The notes: generated by a model not told the origin, from the sequence alone. A DNA stretch of 40,967 bases from an uncultured Pseudomonadota bacterium (GCA_947307295.1 CAMZIQ010000001.1:1-40967), one strand, 5' to 3'. Shown: positions 7,727-18,390, counted from the first letter of the stretch. Numbers and translations: made by a program.

Positions 7727-9253
7727 TTACTGCTGTCTTACACCATACTTACCGCGATTAATAGGACGATACGACAAAGCTTCTGCCAAATCGGACAAAA
7801 CAATATTATCATCACCACGCAAATCAGCAATTGTGCGCGCTATACGTTTTATACGGTTATACCCCCTGGCAGACATTCCCATCTTTTCCGCTGCAGTATT
7901 CAAAAAATCTGTCAATTCATCATTTAATACGACATATTTATCCATATCTGCACCATCCAGCAAAGCATTAACATAGCCCTGTCTGGCTATCTGTCTTTGT
8001 CTGGCAGCGATTACACGTTCACGAATTTGTGCGCTAGATTCCACAGGCGTTTCTGTTTTTGTATTCATCTCCCACGGGTTTACAGCATCAACATCCACAT
8101 GCAAATCGATTCGGTCCAGCAATGGTCCTGATATTTTATTTTGATATGCTTCGGCACATCTTGGCGCACGAGAACATGACAACGCTGCATTTCCCAAATG
8201 TCCACAAGGACACGGATTCATCGCAGCAATTAACTGAAAATGTGCAGGATATGTAGCATTTCTTTTAACGCGCGATACAACTATTTTTCCGGATTCCATC
8301 GGTTGACGCAAAATTTCCAATGTTGAACGGTTAAATTCCGGCAATTCATCTAGAAACAAAACACCATTATGCGCCAAAGATATTTCACCTGGGCGAGCAT
8401 CTGCACCACCACCTGCCAAGGCAATAGCACTTGCTGTGTGGTGAATACTACGGAAAGGTCGGTTAGATATCAAAGCCTGGTTATCTAGTTTCCCTGCAAT
8501 TGAATAAATTATCGATGTTTCCAAGATTTCTTTTGGTGTCATTTCTGGCATTATAGTCGGCAAACGCGATGCCAACATGGTTTTACCAGATCCAGGAGGA
8601 CCAATCATCAACATCGCATGTCCCCCAGCAGCAGCTATTTCCAAAGCACGCTTAGCCGCTTCTTGACCATGAACTTCGGCTAAATCACCAACTTTTTCAG
8701 ATTCAACCACAGGTTTTATCATTTGTGGCAAAGGTAAAATTTGACTGCCACGAAAATGATTTATCAAATCCATAACATGTCCAGGTGCCAAAATATTTGT
8801 ATGTCCAGCCCAACGAGCTTCAGCACCCTGGCTTTCAGGACAAATTATACCCAAACCGTTACTGTTCGCCCAAACACTTGCTGGCAATACACCATTTGTC
8901 CGAACAATAGCACCATCCAACCCTATTTCACCAATAATAACATACTTTGACATTTCTTCTTCGGGCAAAACACCCATTGCACACAAAATCCCACACAATA
9001 TGGGTAAATCAAAATGCGCACCTGTCTTTTCAATATCAGCCGGAGATAAATTTACAGTCAATCTTTTTGAAGGCAAAGACAAATTCAATGCAGACAATGC
9101 ATTACGAATTCTTTCTGCAGATTCTTTTACCGCCCTGTCTGCCAAGCCAATAATATTAAATTCCGGCTTTGCAAATCCAGAAGACAATTGAATTTGGACA
9201 TCTATTTTTGTGATATCCATACCATTGAAAATAACAGAATTTAAATTTATCAT
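7727..9253 (-). CDS. comM: ComM/YifB family AAA+ ATPase (Mg-chelatase-like)
   Basis: Hexameric ATPase; in naturally competent bacteria ComM drives branch migration during DNA uptake and integration. The N-terminal Lon-protease-like fold (about 1-170) is followed by the ATPase with Walker A GPPGSGKT (218-225) and Walker B GVLFLDELPEF (297-307), a Cys cluster of zinc-finger type (C348, C350, C360, C366), the LLDRIDLH motif (378-385) and the C-terminal helical domain. Length 508 is normal. The start at 9253 fits the family's N-terminus, though no clear ribosome binding site precedes it. It is divergent from lepB. Confidence 0.93.
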   Translation of the reverse strand: MINLNSVIFNGMDITKIDVQIQLSSGFAKPEFNIIGLADRAVKESAERIRNALSALNLSLPSKRLTVNLSPADIEKTGAHFDLPILCGILCAMGVLPEEEMSKYVIIGEIGLDGAIVRTNGVLPASVWANSNGLGIICPESQGAEARWAGHTNILAPGHVMDLINHFRGSQILPLPQMIKPVVESEKVGDLAEVHGQEAAKRALEIAAAGGHAMLMIGPPGSGKTMLASRLPTIMPEMTPKEILETSIIYSIAGKLDNQALISNRPFRSIHHTASAIALAGGGADARPGEISLAHNGVLFLDELPEFNRSTLEILRQPMESGKIVVSRVKRNATYPAHFQLIAAMNPCPCGHLGNAALSCSRAPRCAEAYQNKISGPLLDRIDLHVDVDAVNPWEMNTKTETPVESSAQIRERVIAARQRQIARQGYVNALLDGADMDKYVVLNDELTDFLNTAAEKMGMSARGYNRIKRIARTIADLRGDDNIVLSDLAEALSYRPINRGKYGVRQQ

Positions 9254-9269
9254 AAATGCATATTAAAAC

Positions 9270-9298
9270 TTGCACGAATGGTTTTCAAGGTTTAAAAT
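9270..9298 (+). promoter_or_regulatory. Putative promoter of lepB-rnc
   Basis: TTGCAC (9270-9275), 17 bp, TAAAAT (9293-9298). The -10 is good and the -35 weak. It lies 33 bp before the lepB ATG. Confidence 0.4.
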
Positions 9299-9330
9299 AT
9301 CAAAGTTAAAAAAAGAAAGGATAAATAAAA

Positions 9331-10215
9331 ATGCCTGCAAAAAATAGAAATGTAGCACGTGAATGGTTTGATACAATATTTTGGGGTGGCTTAATCGCTA
9401 TCATTTTCCGCAGTTTATTATTGGAACCGTTTAATATTCCATCTGGTTCCATGATACCATCATTACAAGTCGGCGATCATTTGTTTGTTCAAAAATGGAT
9501 ATACGGATATTCTCGGTATTCTTTTCCGTTCGGTTCATGGAATATGTGGGATGGGCGTTTTGCAGAATATAGCGAACCAGACGTTGGGGATATAATCGTA
9601 TTTCGTAAACCCGGCGGGACAGTAGAATATGTAAAAAGATTAATCGGTAAACCAGGTGATACTGTCCAGGTAAAATCTGGTCGCTTATACATCAACGATG
9701 TTATCGTAGAGCGCAAGGACCCACGCCCTTATATAATTGCTAATTTACCCCGCTCTATGCGTGGTGTCGGATATTACAAAGATGATATGTCTATCAAAGG
9801 GAATAAAATTTGGATAGACAACAAACCTGCGCCATTTAATTATACTATTGAATATAAATCTGACAAAGTTTGCAAAATATCACCGTATGAATGTGGCGTA
9901 TTCGAAGCAACCGAATACACAGAAATTTTACCAAATGGGGTTAAACACAGCATTATTGAAATGTCTGACGAAGGACCATTAGACAACACAGAAAAATTTC
10001 TTGTCCCTGAAAACCATTTTTTCTTTATGGGCGACAATCGTGATAATAGCGCAGACAGCAGAACAACGACTGTATCATACGTTAATCGCGATAATGTTTT
10101 AGGTCGTGTATGGTTTATATGGTATTCTCATAATTATTATTCTTCTATGCTGGCGATTTGGAATTGGGGCAACAAAATGCGCTGGGATAGATTTGGAATG
10201 GGGAAAAAACAATAA
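9331..10215 (+). CDS. lepB: Signal peptidase I
   Basis: Membrane-bound Ser/Lys protease that removes signal peptides from exported proteins at the outer face of the inner membrane. One hydrophobic anchor (about 15-31) precedes box B, IPSGSMIPSL, with nucleophile Ser40. The general base is Lys102 in EYVKRLIGKPGD, and the box E motif MGDNRDNSADSR lies near residues 235-246. At 294 residues it has family-normal length. A good ribosome binding site (aaagga) precedes the ATG. Its stop overlaps the rnc start by one base, the classical lepB-rnc arrangement. The many exported proteins of this window would be its substrates. Confidence 0.97.
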   Translation: MPAKNRNVAREWFDTIFWGGLIAIIFRSLLLEPFNIPSGSMIPSLQVGDHLFVQKWIYGYSRYSFPFGSWNMWDGRFAEYSEPDVGDIIVFRKPGGTVEYVKRLIGKPGDTVQVKSGRLYINDVIVERKDPRPYIIANLPRSMRGVGYYKDDMSIKGNKIWIDNKPAPFNYTIEYKSDKVCKISPYECGVFEATEYTEILPNGVKHSIIEMSDEGPLDNTEKFLVPENHFFFMGDNRDNSADSRTTTVSYVNRDNVLGRVWFIWYSHNYYSSMLAIWNWGNKMRWDRFGMGKKQ

Positions 10216-10844
10216 TGAAATTAAACTACGAATTTAAAAACCAAGAATTATTAAAACTGGCATTGACCCAAAGTGGTATTGATGCAAAACACAACAACGA
10301 ACGTCTGGAATTTATCGGTGATCGTGTACTGGGATTGTCTGTGGCTGCGATGCTTTATGAAATGTATCCAACAGAAGCCGAAGGTAATCTGGCACGTCGT
10401 CATGCGTTTCTTGTTTCCACAGATACACTAGCCAATGTTGCCAAAACGATTGAATTGGAAAGAGAATTGCGCCACGGTCACATGACAGGTGGAAAAATTA
10501 ATCATGTTCTGGCAAATGCTATGGAAGCAATCCTGGGGGCAATATTTCTTGATTCTGGTTTTGATGTTGCCCGCAATATAATAAATGGCTTATGGCATGA
10601 TATCGCTTTGGCGGAAATAACGGCACCCAAAGATGCCAAGACTGCATTACAAGAATTCGTACAAAAAAATACTGATGGGGCTTTGCCGATATACGAATAT
10701 ATGGAACCGGTGGGGGCTTCGCACAATCCGGAATTCACCGCAATAGTGACAGCGCTGGGAAAATCTGCCACAGGTGTTGGTCCGTCTAAAAAGTTGGCCA
10801 GCCTGGATGCCGCAGAAAAATTATTAAAAATTCTTGCAATTTAA
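10215..10844 (+). CDS. rnc: Ribonuclease III
   Basis: Double-strand-specific endoribonuclease used in rRNA and mRNA processing. The signature NERLEFIGDRVLGL holds Glu29, Glu32 and Asp36. The second acidic cluster reads LANAMEAILGA: Glu104 is kept, but Asn101 stands where E. coli has Asp114. A double-stranded-RNA-binding domain fills residues 137-209, with GPSKKLASLDAAEKLL at its end. At 209 residues it is slightly short. It is translationally coupled to lepB (TAATG). era, which often follows, is absent; secG comes next after 53 bp. Confidence 0.95.
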   Translation: MKLNYEFKNQELLKLALTQSGIDAKHNNERLEFIGDRVLGLSVAAMLYEMYPTEAEGNLARRHAFLVSTDTLANVAKTIELERELRHGHMTGGKINHVLANAMEAILGAIFLDSGFDVARNIINGLWHDIALAEITAPKDAKTALQEFVQKNTDGALPIYEYMEPVGASHNPEFTAIVTALGKSATGVGPSKKLASLDAAEKLLKILAI

Positions 10845-10897
10845 GGTAATGCTTATTACAATCGCAGTACACAAATAAAATACCAAGGGATAAAAAC

Positions 10898-11242
10898 ATG
10901 TTTTCGATATTACTAGTTTTATTAATCATAGTCGCAGTTTTAATGACTGGTTTGATTTTATTACAAAAATCAGAAGGTTCCGGCATGTCTGGTTCATCCG
11001 CAGCATCGATGTTTGGCGGCGTATTGACTGGTTCTGCAGCGGGAAATTTCCTGACAAAAATGACAGCAGTATTGGCAACAATATTTTTTGTACTGTGCGC
11101 CTTGTTGTCTTTGGTTGTAGCAAAAACAGATGTAAGTGGCACCCATCAATCTGGATTGCATGATGAATTGACTGCCGAAGAAGCGCCTCAATCTGAACCA
11201 TTGCAATCAACACCTGTTGAACAAACAAAGATTGGTGAATAA
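10898..11242 (+). CDS. secG: Protein translocase subunit SecG
   Basis: Small subunit of the SecYEG channel. Two hydrophobic helices (about 2-22 and 52-75) flank the conserved Gly/Ser-rich loop KSEGSGMSGSSAASMFGG. The C-terminal 40 residues are polar and Glu/Gln-rich, as in many alphaproteobacterial SecG proteins. A ribosome binding site aaggga lies 8 bases upstream. A terminator follows. Confidence 0.94.
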   Translation: MFSILLVLLIIVAVLMTGLILLQKSEGSGMSGSSAASMFGGVLTGSAAGNFLTKMTAVLATIFFVLCALLSLVVAKTDVSGTHQSGLHDELTAEEAPQSEPLQSTPVEQTKIGE

Positions 11243-11258
11243 AAAAAATATACTTACA

Positions 11259-11290
11259 AAAAACGACCGCCCAAATAGGCGGTGTTTTTT
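11259..11290 (+). terminator. Rho-independent terminator after secG
   Basis: accgcc (11266-11271) pairs with ggcggt (11278-11283), followed by gttttttat. The following 115 bp up to 11407 hold no gene that I can see. Confidence 0.8.
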
Positions 11291-11407
11291 ATAACATTTT
11301 ATATCTATTAAAAACAAGGACATACCAAACGTCATATGTTTTATAACAATACGGTTCCTTTGACAAGAAATAAGCCAGATTAAAATTACATAATTATCTT
11401 AATCACA

Positions 11408-14400
11408 CTATGGAGCCAATATCGCCGCTTTAAATGTGGCATTATTTTGAACATAATACCCACAATGATACGCGCACTGACTCTGGCAAGTACTCAGGTT
11501 ACTCATATTAGCATCAAACACCCATGAAGAAACGAGATTCGAACATGCGGACTCACCAGTTAATGTATACGATGTCACCCTGCACCAACAAGACCTTCCG
11601 CTACTTTGTGTTTCGACTGGTGTTCCCTTAGTTCCCCTAGAACTACCCGTGGTTGAACTACATAATGCTATTCCTGTGACTTTACCATTACCCAATGTCG
11701 CACCCCATGTTCCATTTGCAGTTAGACCATAAGTAGCTGCATTGCTGCCACTGCCATCACTTATACTTTTATATCCATACCCAGTCACACTTCCTGTCAG
11801 ATTTGACAATCTGCAAGTTTTTAAATCCCATCCACCAAAAGTATACCCGGTTTTTGACAATGTATTTGTTGGTACTGTCACACCGCCACCATAATCGCAC
11901 GATTGTGCCGCAGATTGAACACTCAATTGGCTATTGTTATTCCACCAGAATAAATCAATATCATTCCCCTGATATCGTGCATATAATGTCGTTGCCGAAC
12001 TTGGCGTCCAATCTGAATCTAACGTTCCATTAGAAGAAATATAATACGTACTGCCGGTTGTAGCATTTGTATAATGTCCAGCATACGCATACCCCTGCTT
12101 TGTCGGTTGAATTGGCAATGTTGAAACCGATGTTGTGCATTGATTATCTAAATACCATCCCGATTCACCAGATATTTTATATAATACTGTTGTTCCACCA
12201 CTTCCGCCATTGGTCGTGTTATTCAATGTAATCGCTATACATTCTGCCCAATGCGCATACAAAATGACACTTTTATTCGATGACCAAGCAGTATTTGTAA
12301 ATATATATGTATCACCCTCATTATAACCTGTGCCATTACCATTAGCCTGAGCATTCCATTCCATAAAGACATAATTTGTTTTTACAAATCCATTATCCGC
12401 AAGTGAACAATTTGAATTAGAAACTGTTACCCCACCTCCATTGTTAATAATTTGCTCTGGTGTACAAGTTGTATCTGATGTAGATCCATCTGTATTAGTA
12501 TTACCATCATACACTATCGTTGGAGTTCTTTTATATACTGCGTAATAATTATTAGTTGCACTAGCAGCAGGTGATGTAGAATGGGCAGCGATATAACTAT
12601 CAACCACTGTTATACTGGATGTACTATTCGCCCACCCTTGTGGTACCCACCCGTTTGATTCAGAAGCAAAACTCGTTATAGCAGGTACACTTACAGTAGT
12701 AACACCAGCAGCGGTTGTACTGGTGCTACGATAATATTGTGTTGCTCCTGCCGTAGAATTATTACCAGAAACAGTATTATATCTACGATAATTAACACTT
12801 CTCGTCCAAATTCCATACAATATTGCATCCGCACTACATGTATAATTTGCAGCATTTGCATAATTGCGACTAGTCCTATTATAAGTAGTAGCCCAACCGT
12901 AGAATCCCCAACCGTTGCCACTTACCGGGATGTTCGACATGGTTGATATATTCTTCAACGCCACAGTTGCACCTTCGTTGCATATTTGAGTTCCCATTGT
13001 TGAACTGCTGGTCTTGAACGTGATAGTGTGTGTAATTTGATTATACCGTGCATACAAAGTCGTTGCAGATGTCGGCGCCCAGTCCGCATCTAACGTTCCA
13101 TCAGCCGCTATTCGTTGATTTTCGCCAGTTGTAGTCGAAGGATAATCCCAATGTCCGTTATATGTAAAGTGGTCTTTTGTTGGTTGGCTTGATAATGTTG
13201 AAACCGATGTAGTACACGTATCATTTGAATACCAGCCTGCTAAACCTGCTTTCTTATACAAAGTTGTTGTTCCGCCACTTCCACCATTGGTCGTGTTATC
13301 CAACGTTATTGTTATACAGTTAACTTCCCATATCACATAAAGTGTTGATGTTGAACTTGATGCCCACGCGTTCGGACAATTGAAGGTGTCACCTTCGTCA
13401 TATCCCGTTCCATTGGTGCCAGTGGCATTCGTATACCATTCCATAAAGTGATAATTGGTCTTTGTAAAGCCATTATCCGCAAGTGTTGCTGTGCTGGATG
13501 ATCCGTTATTGCTTGTATCAGCTGCATTGCGTTTTTGTTGACCACAATTCGTCGACGATGTTGCCCCACCCGTATTCCCATTACCATTATATGTCACCTG
13601 TGGCGTTCTGGTGTACAATGCAGAATATACCGCTGCACCACCCGCAGCCGGTGTAACATTGTGCTGTGTCACTGTTGTATCCGTTGCTGTGGCTGTGTTT
13701 GATGTGTCGTTTAAAACCCAACCAACCTTGGTCCAACCATATGAAGTATTATCAATCAATGCTGGTAAACTTATAGATGTTGCGCCCGCCGCACTTGTTG
13801 TAGAATTACGATAGTATTGTGTCACAGTATCATTTATCGGACTTGTTGCAGTTGCGCTGTTGTAATATTTTCTTGTCACACTTCTATTCCATATTCCATA
13901 CAATGTTGTATTCGTTGTGCATGTAAAGTTTGCGCTGTTTGCATAATCAACAGTCGTTCCATTTACATGTGAAGCCGTCTGCCAGCCGGAAAATTCCCAA
14001 CCATACGTGCTACTTACTGGGATACTTGATGTAAACGAACTATCACTTATATTCTTCAACGCCACAGTTGCACCACAATTACAAGTTTGTGTTCCCATTG
14101 ATGTATTGCCAGTCTTAAACGTTATTGTATACGTTATCTGATTATACTGCGCATACAGTATTGTACTTGCCGTTGGCGCCCAAGTCGTATCTAATGTTCC
14201 ATCAGCCGCTATATATTGTGTTCCAGATGTGGTTCCTGTATAATGCCCTGTATATGTATAACAATTTTTTGTCGGTTTAGTAATACTTGTCACTGCTGTT
14301 GAACATGTATTATCTGAATACCATCCTGCTAAACCTGCTTTCTTATACAAAGTTGTCGTTCCGCCACTTCCGCCATTGGTCGTGTTATCCAACGTTATTG

Positions 14401-17400
14401 TTATACAGTTAATTTCCCATTGTGCATAAACTGTGTTTGTGGCACTTGATGCCCACGCGTTCGGACAATTGAATGTGTCACCTTCGGCATAATCTGTTCC
14501 GCTGCCATCGGCCAACGCATTCCATTCAATAAAGTGATAATTAGTCTTTGTAAAACCATTATCTGCAAGCGTTGCTGTGCTGGATGATCCGTTATTGCTT
14601 GTATCAGCTGCATTGCGTTTCTGGGCACCACAATTCGTTGCTGATGTTGAACCACCAGTATTTCCATTACCATTATATGTCACCTGTGGCGTTCTTTGAT
14701 ACAACGCAGAATATACCGCTGCAGCATTCGCAGCTGGGGTCACGGTGTGCGATGTCACGGTTGTATCCGTTGCTGTGGCTGTGTTTGATGTGTCGTTTAA
14801 AACCCAACCTACCTTGGTCCAACCATACGTAGTATTATCAACCAATACTGGTAAAGATATACTTGTTGCACTTGCCGAACTGGTCGAATAATTACGATAG
14901 TATTGTTGTTTAGTAGTATTAGTCACAGTCGTTGCATTTGTACTGCTGTAGTGTTTTACTGTGACATTTCTCTCCCATCTCCCATATAATGTCGTATCTG
15001 CATTACATGTAAAGTTTGTTCCATCTGTATTATCAATCGTCGTGCTATTTACATGTGAAGCTGTCTGCCAGCCAGAAAAGCCCCATCCATTGCCACTTAC
15101 TGGTGCATTAGACAGACTTGCCACCGCCGTTAATGCTTTCGTTTCTCCATAAAGGAAGCTTTCTGTTCCCATTGATGTATTACCAGTCTTGAATGTCACC
15201 GTGCAACTATTACGGTTATAGTATAAATCTATTACTCGTGTCCCATCAGCTAATATTGTTGTTGTTGTCACGGCACCACTTGACGGCTTTGTTGTTCCAT
15301 TAGTGCTGGTTCCAGCAAAACCTTCATCATATGTAAACCCAGTTATGCTCGTTGCTAAATTAGCCAATGTTAATGTTGCACCAGTCGTACCAGTTAAATT
15401 CTGTGTGTTGTATAATGTATAAGTACCACCAGTCAAGTTTTTCGTATAATGATTTACAACGTATGGGGTATCTGTGTTTGCTGTACAATCTGGCGAAGTA
15501 TAATTGGCCGGTTGTTCAGTTGCAGTTCCAGCAGAATGATAACCTGTATTACAAGTCCAAGAATAATTACATAAATTATTTGTCACACCAGTTGGTTCGC
15601 ATGTAGCAACATTGGCACCCTTATTACAAACGCATTTTGTACATCCTTGGGAAGTGAATTTAATAGAACCACAGGTTGCACGTAAATTCTTAAACCATGT
15701 CGCTTTTGTTGGGTTTGCAGAGGTTCCTATGCTTGTTCCTGTAGTTGTTGATGTTGGTGGATTTGATGTTCCGTAATAGTGTGTTATGCTATCGAGGCCA
15801 GAAATAACCCATCCATCAAAGACATAATAGCCTGTGGATGATGATCCAGCAGGGATAGGATAACCCACATGAAATGGGGTATTATAAGTCCAACCTGTTG
15901 GATGGTCAACACCTGACTGCCAAGCACAAGGGCTGCTTACAGTATATGCGATACTGTTTGTACATTGTGTAGGTTCGCACACACCATACAAATCTAAATC
16001 ACTATCAAAATTTACCGGACCGTACGAATCCCCAGGCTCACGGTTTACTGTTGTTCCAGCACTAGACGTACTCCACCCCAAGAAAGTATATCCCGTAGGT
16101 GCATATACATCTGTATCTTCTACATCAAGTGGTTCGTAATAATCACCAAACACAAGCACATCCGAATCAATATACTGATCACCATCACAAGTTCCTGGAT
16201 TATATTGAATGTCATGTACATTTGGTTCTATTCTTGGGAAACAAATCGCACCTTCATCCCATGTCCAAGTGACTGTGGAATTTTCGGCATGTGGATTTGA
16301 ACCAAGATTTGAACCAGAATCTATGCCTTGACAATCCCAGCCAGCAAAATGATATCCAGTATCTATTGTGCAAGTATTTGAAGCAAACTTATAATTTGAG
16401 TTATACTCAGGGTCTGTAGGTGATCCACTCGTCGTTTGTTCGCCACTGGCATGTGTGACATCGCAATCATATTTAACGCTGTATGTTTTTTTGTTCCATT
16501 TTGCATACCATGTTTGTGGGGTTGTATAAGTTTTTGCCGTATTAGTTCCTGTGGTAGTTATATATCCATTTGCATTAATATACTGTGTAGAACCATTCGC
16601 AGAATTATAATAACCCAAAAAATCATATCCTGTACGAGTTGGTTTAGTTATCGCGTTTGCATTGGTACTCATCAGTTGACTTACTGCAGAATCACGATAT
16701 GCACCGACATTGTATTTAGCATATATTCTGGGTGTTCCATCACCATTTGTTGATGACAATGTTATGGCTGCTGCCCAAGTTGCGTCAAATTGAACTTTGT
16801 TATCACAAATCGCAGTTAAATTTTTAAAATAAACCGCATTCGTAGGTGTAGTTATTGTTGTGGCAGTTGTTGTCGATGTTGGGGGATTAGTGTTTCCATA
16901 ATAGTGTGTAAGACCACTGTCCATATTGTTTATAGTCCAGCCTGCAAAAGCAAAGTCTGCCTGATTAGCAGCACCTCTTGTTGGGTTGCTGACATTAAAC
17001 ACAGAATCAAATGTAGCTTGGTTCGGACGGTTTGTACCATAATTGGCTGGATAAGAACTATCACCATTTAAACTATATGTTATTGTATAAGGACATGCTG
17101 AATATTGTGCTGTAAAGGTTTTGTTTGCCGTATATGTCCATGTAAACGCCGTTCCTGCTGGTTTTATAGTGCTTGTCCCACTAACTTTCCAACCAGAAAA
17201 AGAATATCCAGTTGATACCGTGCAACTACTTGCAGCGGGAGTGAACAAAGCATTATATGTCGCAGTAGCACTTGACGGTGCTGTTCCGTGTCCCGTTTGA
17301 CAACTATATGTGACAGTGTATGTACGTGGATTACAATATGTCTGAAATACGGGCTTTCCACTACTATCTTTTAACATGTTTGTTCGAATAGTTTGGTCGC

Positions 17401-18343
17401 TTTTCATCTTATTAGCACAAACATTTGCACAACCAGATATACATGTAGTGCTCGAGCTTAAGTTTACCGCAGAATACACCCATTTAGCATCCGAAACAAC
17501 ATATTTTGGTCTATAAAGCGTTTGCCCCTGCAGCGCGACTGAGCTATCTGTATATTGATACGCCGTTGCATTACACCAACAATATCCGCCAGCTGTTGTG
17601 TTAGAGGCATCAGTAGAAGAATTTGTACACCTGACTCCCCCATATATATAATAGCCGGTAGTCATTATGCCAGTCGAAGTTCTAAAATATGTTGCCCATT
17701 CGTTATTTTTCATACCAGCAAAAACATGCGCACTAGATGAACAATTATCATAACTATAACTTCCACCAGCATCCAAAGAAGTGTTATTAATAGTGCACCC
17801 AAAAAGAACACGCGTGGCATACGTAGCATTACCATTCAGTGCATAATTAATATAAGTACTCGGGGTAGTAGATGTATAACCAGTCGTGCTACACGTATTA
17901 ATCTCGCACAAACCAACAACACGACCGATATTGCAATAATTGTTAGTACCATCACATATAGTAGTTAAAGTACTTGTCCCCAAGGTTGTACGACTAAAAG
18001 CGGGGGAAGCCACTTTCCAACCAGTCACACCACCAGCATTAGGACATGCAGTACAAGTATTAGATGTTTGAGCAACATTCGTTGTATATTGACCCGCACC
18101 ACATACTGTACATGTTGTTCTTCCAGTTGCGCTACCAGACTGCCATGATCCAATTGGGCATGCTTCCTGTTTAGTACAAACCTCACCAGAGCCACCAAGA
18201 ATATCATTTATACCGAAATATCCAGCACTACACATAGTGGCTTTTTCTGCAGCAAAAACAGAATGTGACATAAATGCAAAACATGCCAGCGATGTTAAAA
18301 ACACCGATATTAAAAAGCCTTTAAATCTGCACAAAACAGCCAT
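11408..18343 (-). CDS. Giant secreted InlB-repeat / Cys-rich surface protein, 2311 aa
   Basis: Largest gene of the window. A signal peptide (about 1-31, ending Val-Phe-Ala-Ala) is followed by a Cys-rich stretch (38-150) with TNFR/ephrin-receptor-like spacing, then a Cys-Trp-Cys module (about 235-325). The centre is a chain of InlB B-repeats (Listeria-Bacteroides type), with recurring F-x-G-W and T-L-Y-A-x-Y/W motifs. Residues 1047-1402, 1403-1769 and 1770-2125 are three tandem super-repeats. A second Cys-Trp-Cys module ends the protein (about 2205-2311). It is rich in Thr, Ser, Asn and Gly. There is no LPXTG signal, no type 9 signal and no obvious beta-barrel, so how it is held at the surface is unknown. 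An adhesin-like role is an inference from InlB repeats elsewhere. The start has gagga 9 bases upstream. Confidence 0.9.
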   Translation of the reverse strand: MAVLCRFKGFLISVFLTSLACFAFMSHSVFAAEKATMCSAGYFGINDILGGSGEVCTKQEACPIGSWQSGSATGRTTCTVCGAGQYTTNVAQTSNTCTACPNAGGVTGWKVASPAFSRTTLGTSTLTTICDGTNNYCNIGRVVGLCEINTCSTTGYTSTTPSTYINYALNGNATYATRVLFGCTINNTSLDAGGSYSYDNCSSSAHVFAGMKNNEWATYFRTSTGIMTTGYYIYGGVRCTNSSTDASNTTAGGYCWCNATAYQYTDSSVALQGQTLYRPKYVVSDAKWVYSAVNLSSSTTCISGCANVCANKMKSDQTIRTNMLKDSSGKPVFQTYCNPRTYTVTYSCQTGHGTAPSSATATYNALFTPAASSCTVSTGYSFSGWKVSGTSTIKPAGTAFTWTYTANKTFTAQYSACPYTITYSLNGDSSYPANYGTNRPNQATFDSVFNVSNPTRGAANQADFAFAGWTINNMDSGLTHYYGNTNPPTSTTTATTITTPTNAVYFKNLTAICDNKVQFDATWAAAITLSSTNGDGTPRIYAKYNVGAYRDSAVSQLMSTNANAITKPTRTGYDFLGYYNSANGSTQYINANGYITTTGTNTAKTYTTPQTWYAKWNKKTYSVKYDCDVTHASGEQTTSGSPTDPEYNSNYKFASNTCTIDTGYHFAGWDCQGIDSGSNLGSNPHAENSTVTWTWDEGAICFPRIEPNVHDIQYNPGTCDGDQYIDSDVLVFGDYYEPLDVEDTDVYAPTGYTFLGWSTSSAGTTVNREPGDSYGPVNFDSDLDLYGVCEPTQCTNSIAYTVSSPCAWQSGVDHPTGWTYNTPFHVGYPIPAGSSSTGYYVFDGWVISGLDSITHYYGTSNPPTSTTTGTSIGTSANPTKATWFKNLRATCGSIKFTSQGCTKCVCNKGANVATCEPTGVTNNLCNYSWTCNTGYHSAGTATEQPANYTSPDCTANTDTPYVVNHYTKNLTGGTYTLYNTQNLTGTTGATLTLANLATSITGFTYDEGFAGTSTNGTTKPSSGAVTTTTILADGTRVIDLYYNRNSCTVTFKTGNTSMGTESFLYGETKALTAVASLSNAPVSGNGWGFSGWQTASHVNSTTIDNTDGTNFTCNADTTLYGRWERNVTVKHYSSTNATTVTNTTKQQYYRNYSTSSASATSISLPVLVDNTTYGWTKVGWVLNDTSNTATATDTTVTSHTVTPAANAAAVYSALYQRTPQVTYNGNGNTGGSTSATNCGAQKRNAADTSNNGSSSTATLADNGFTKTNYHFIEWNALADGSGTDYAEGDTFNCPNAWASSATNTVYAQWEINCITITLDNTTNGGSGGTTTLYKKAGLAGWYSDNTCSTAVTSITKPTKNCYTYTGHYTGTTSGTQYIAADGTLDTTWAPTASTILYAQYNQITYTITFKTGNTSMGTQTCNCGATVALKNISDSSFTSSIPVSSTYGWEFSGWQTASHVNGTTVDYANSANFTCTTNTTLYGIWNRSVTRKYYNSATATSPINDTVTQYYRNSTTSAAGATSISLPALIDNTSYGWTKVGWVLNDTSNTATATDTTVTQHNVTPAAGGAAVYSALYTRTPQVTYNGNGNTGGATSSTNCGQQKRNAADTSNNGSSSTATLADNGFTKTNYHFMEWYTNATGTNGTGYDEGDTFNCPNAWASSSTSTLYVIWEVNCITITLDNTTNGGSGGTTTLYKKAGLAGWYSNDTCTTSVSTLSSQPTKDHFTYNGHWDYPSTTTGENQRIAADGTLDADWAPTSATTLYARYNQITHTITFKTSSSTMGTQICNEGATVALKNISTMSNIPVSGNGWGFYGWATTYNRTSRNYANAANYTCSADAILYGIWTRSVNYRRYNTVSGNNSTAGATQYYRSTSTTAAGVTTVSVPAITSFASESNGWVPQGWANSTSSITVVDSYIAAHSTSPAASATNNYYAVYKRTPTIVYDGNTNTDGSTSDTTCTPEQIINNGGGVTVSNSNCSLADNGFVKTNYVFMEWNAQANGNGTGYNEGDTYIFTNTAWSSNKSVILYAHWAECIAITLNNTTNGGSGGTTVLYKISGESGWYLDNQCTTSVSTLPIQPTKQGYAYAGHYTNATTGSTYYISSNGTLDSDWTPSSATTLYARYQGNDIDLFWWNNNSQLSVQSAAQSCDYGGGVTVPTNTLSKTGYTFGGWDLKTCRLSNLTGSVTGYGYKSISDGSGSNAATYGLTANGTWGATLGNGKVTGIALCSSTTGSSRGTKGTPVETQSSGRSCWCRVTSYTLTGESACSNLVSSWVFDANMSNLSTCQSQCAYHCGYYVQNNATFKAAILAP
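11969..15205 (-). repeat. Three tandem super-repeats inside the giant gene
   Basis: Units at 14138-15205 (1068 bp), 13037-14137 (1101 bp) and 11969-13036 (1068 bp). Each begins with a T-x-T-F-K-T segment and ends with L-Y-A-x-Y. The first two units share long near-identical DNA blocks, for example around 13475-13545 and 14555-14625, so their duplication is recent; the third has diverged more. All units stay in frame. Confidence 0.85.
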
Positions 18344-18390
18344 TCTGTGTGTTCCTCAATTACCCTGCTAAATCAACTAAATACAAGACA

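Noticed and set aside
11969..15205. Repeats in the giant gene as a CRISPR array
   Set aside because: Units exceed 1 kb, are in frame and encode protein; there are no short repeats with unique spacers.
13611..15606. Several plus-strand frames of 60-105 codons inside the giant gene
   Set aside because: They lie opposite a long coding frame with strong domain evidence and are shadows of its repetitive codons.
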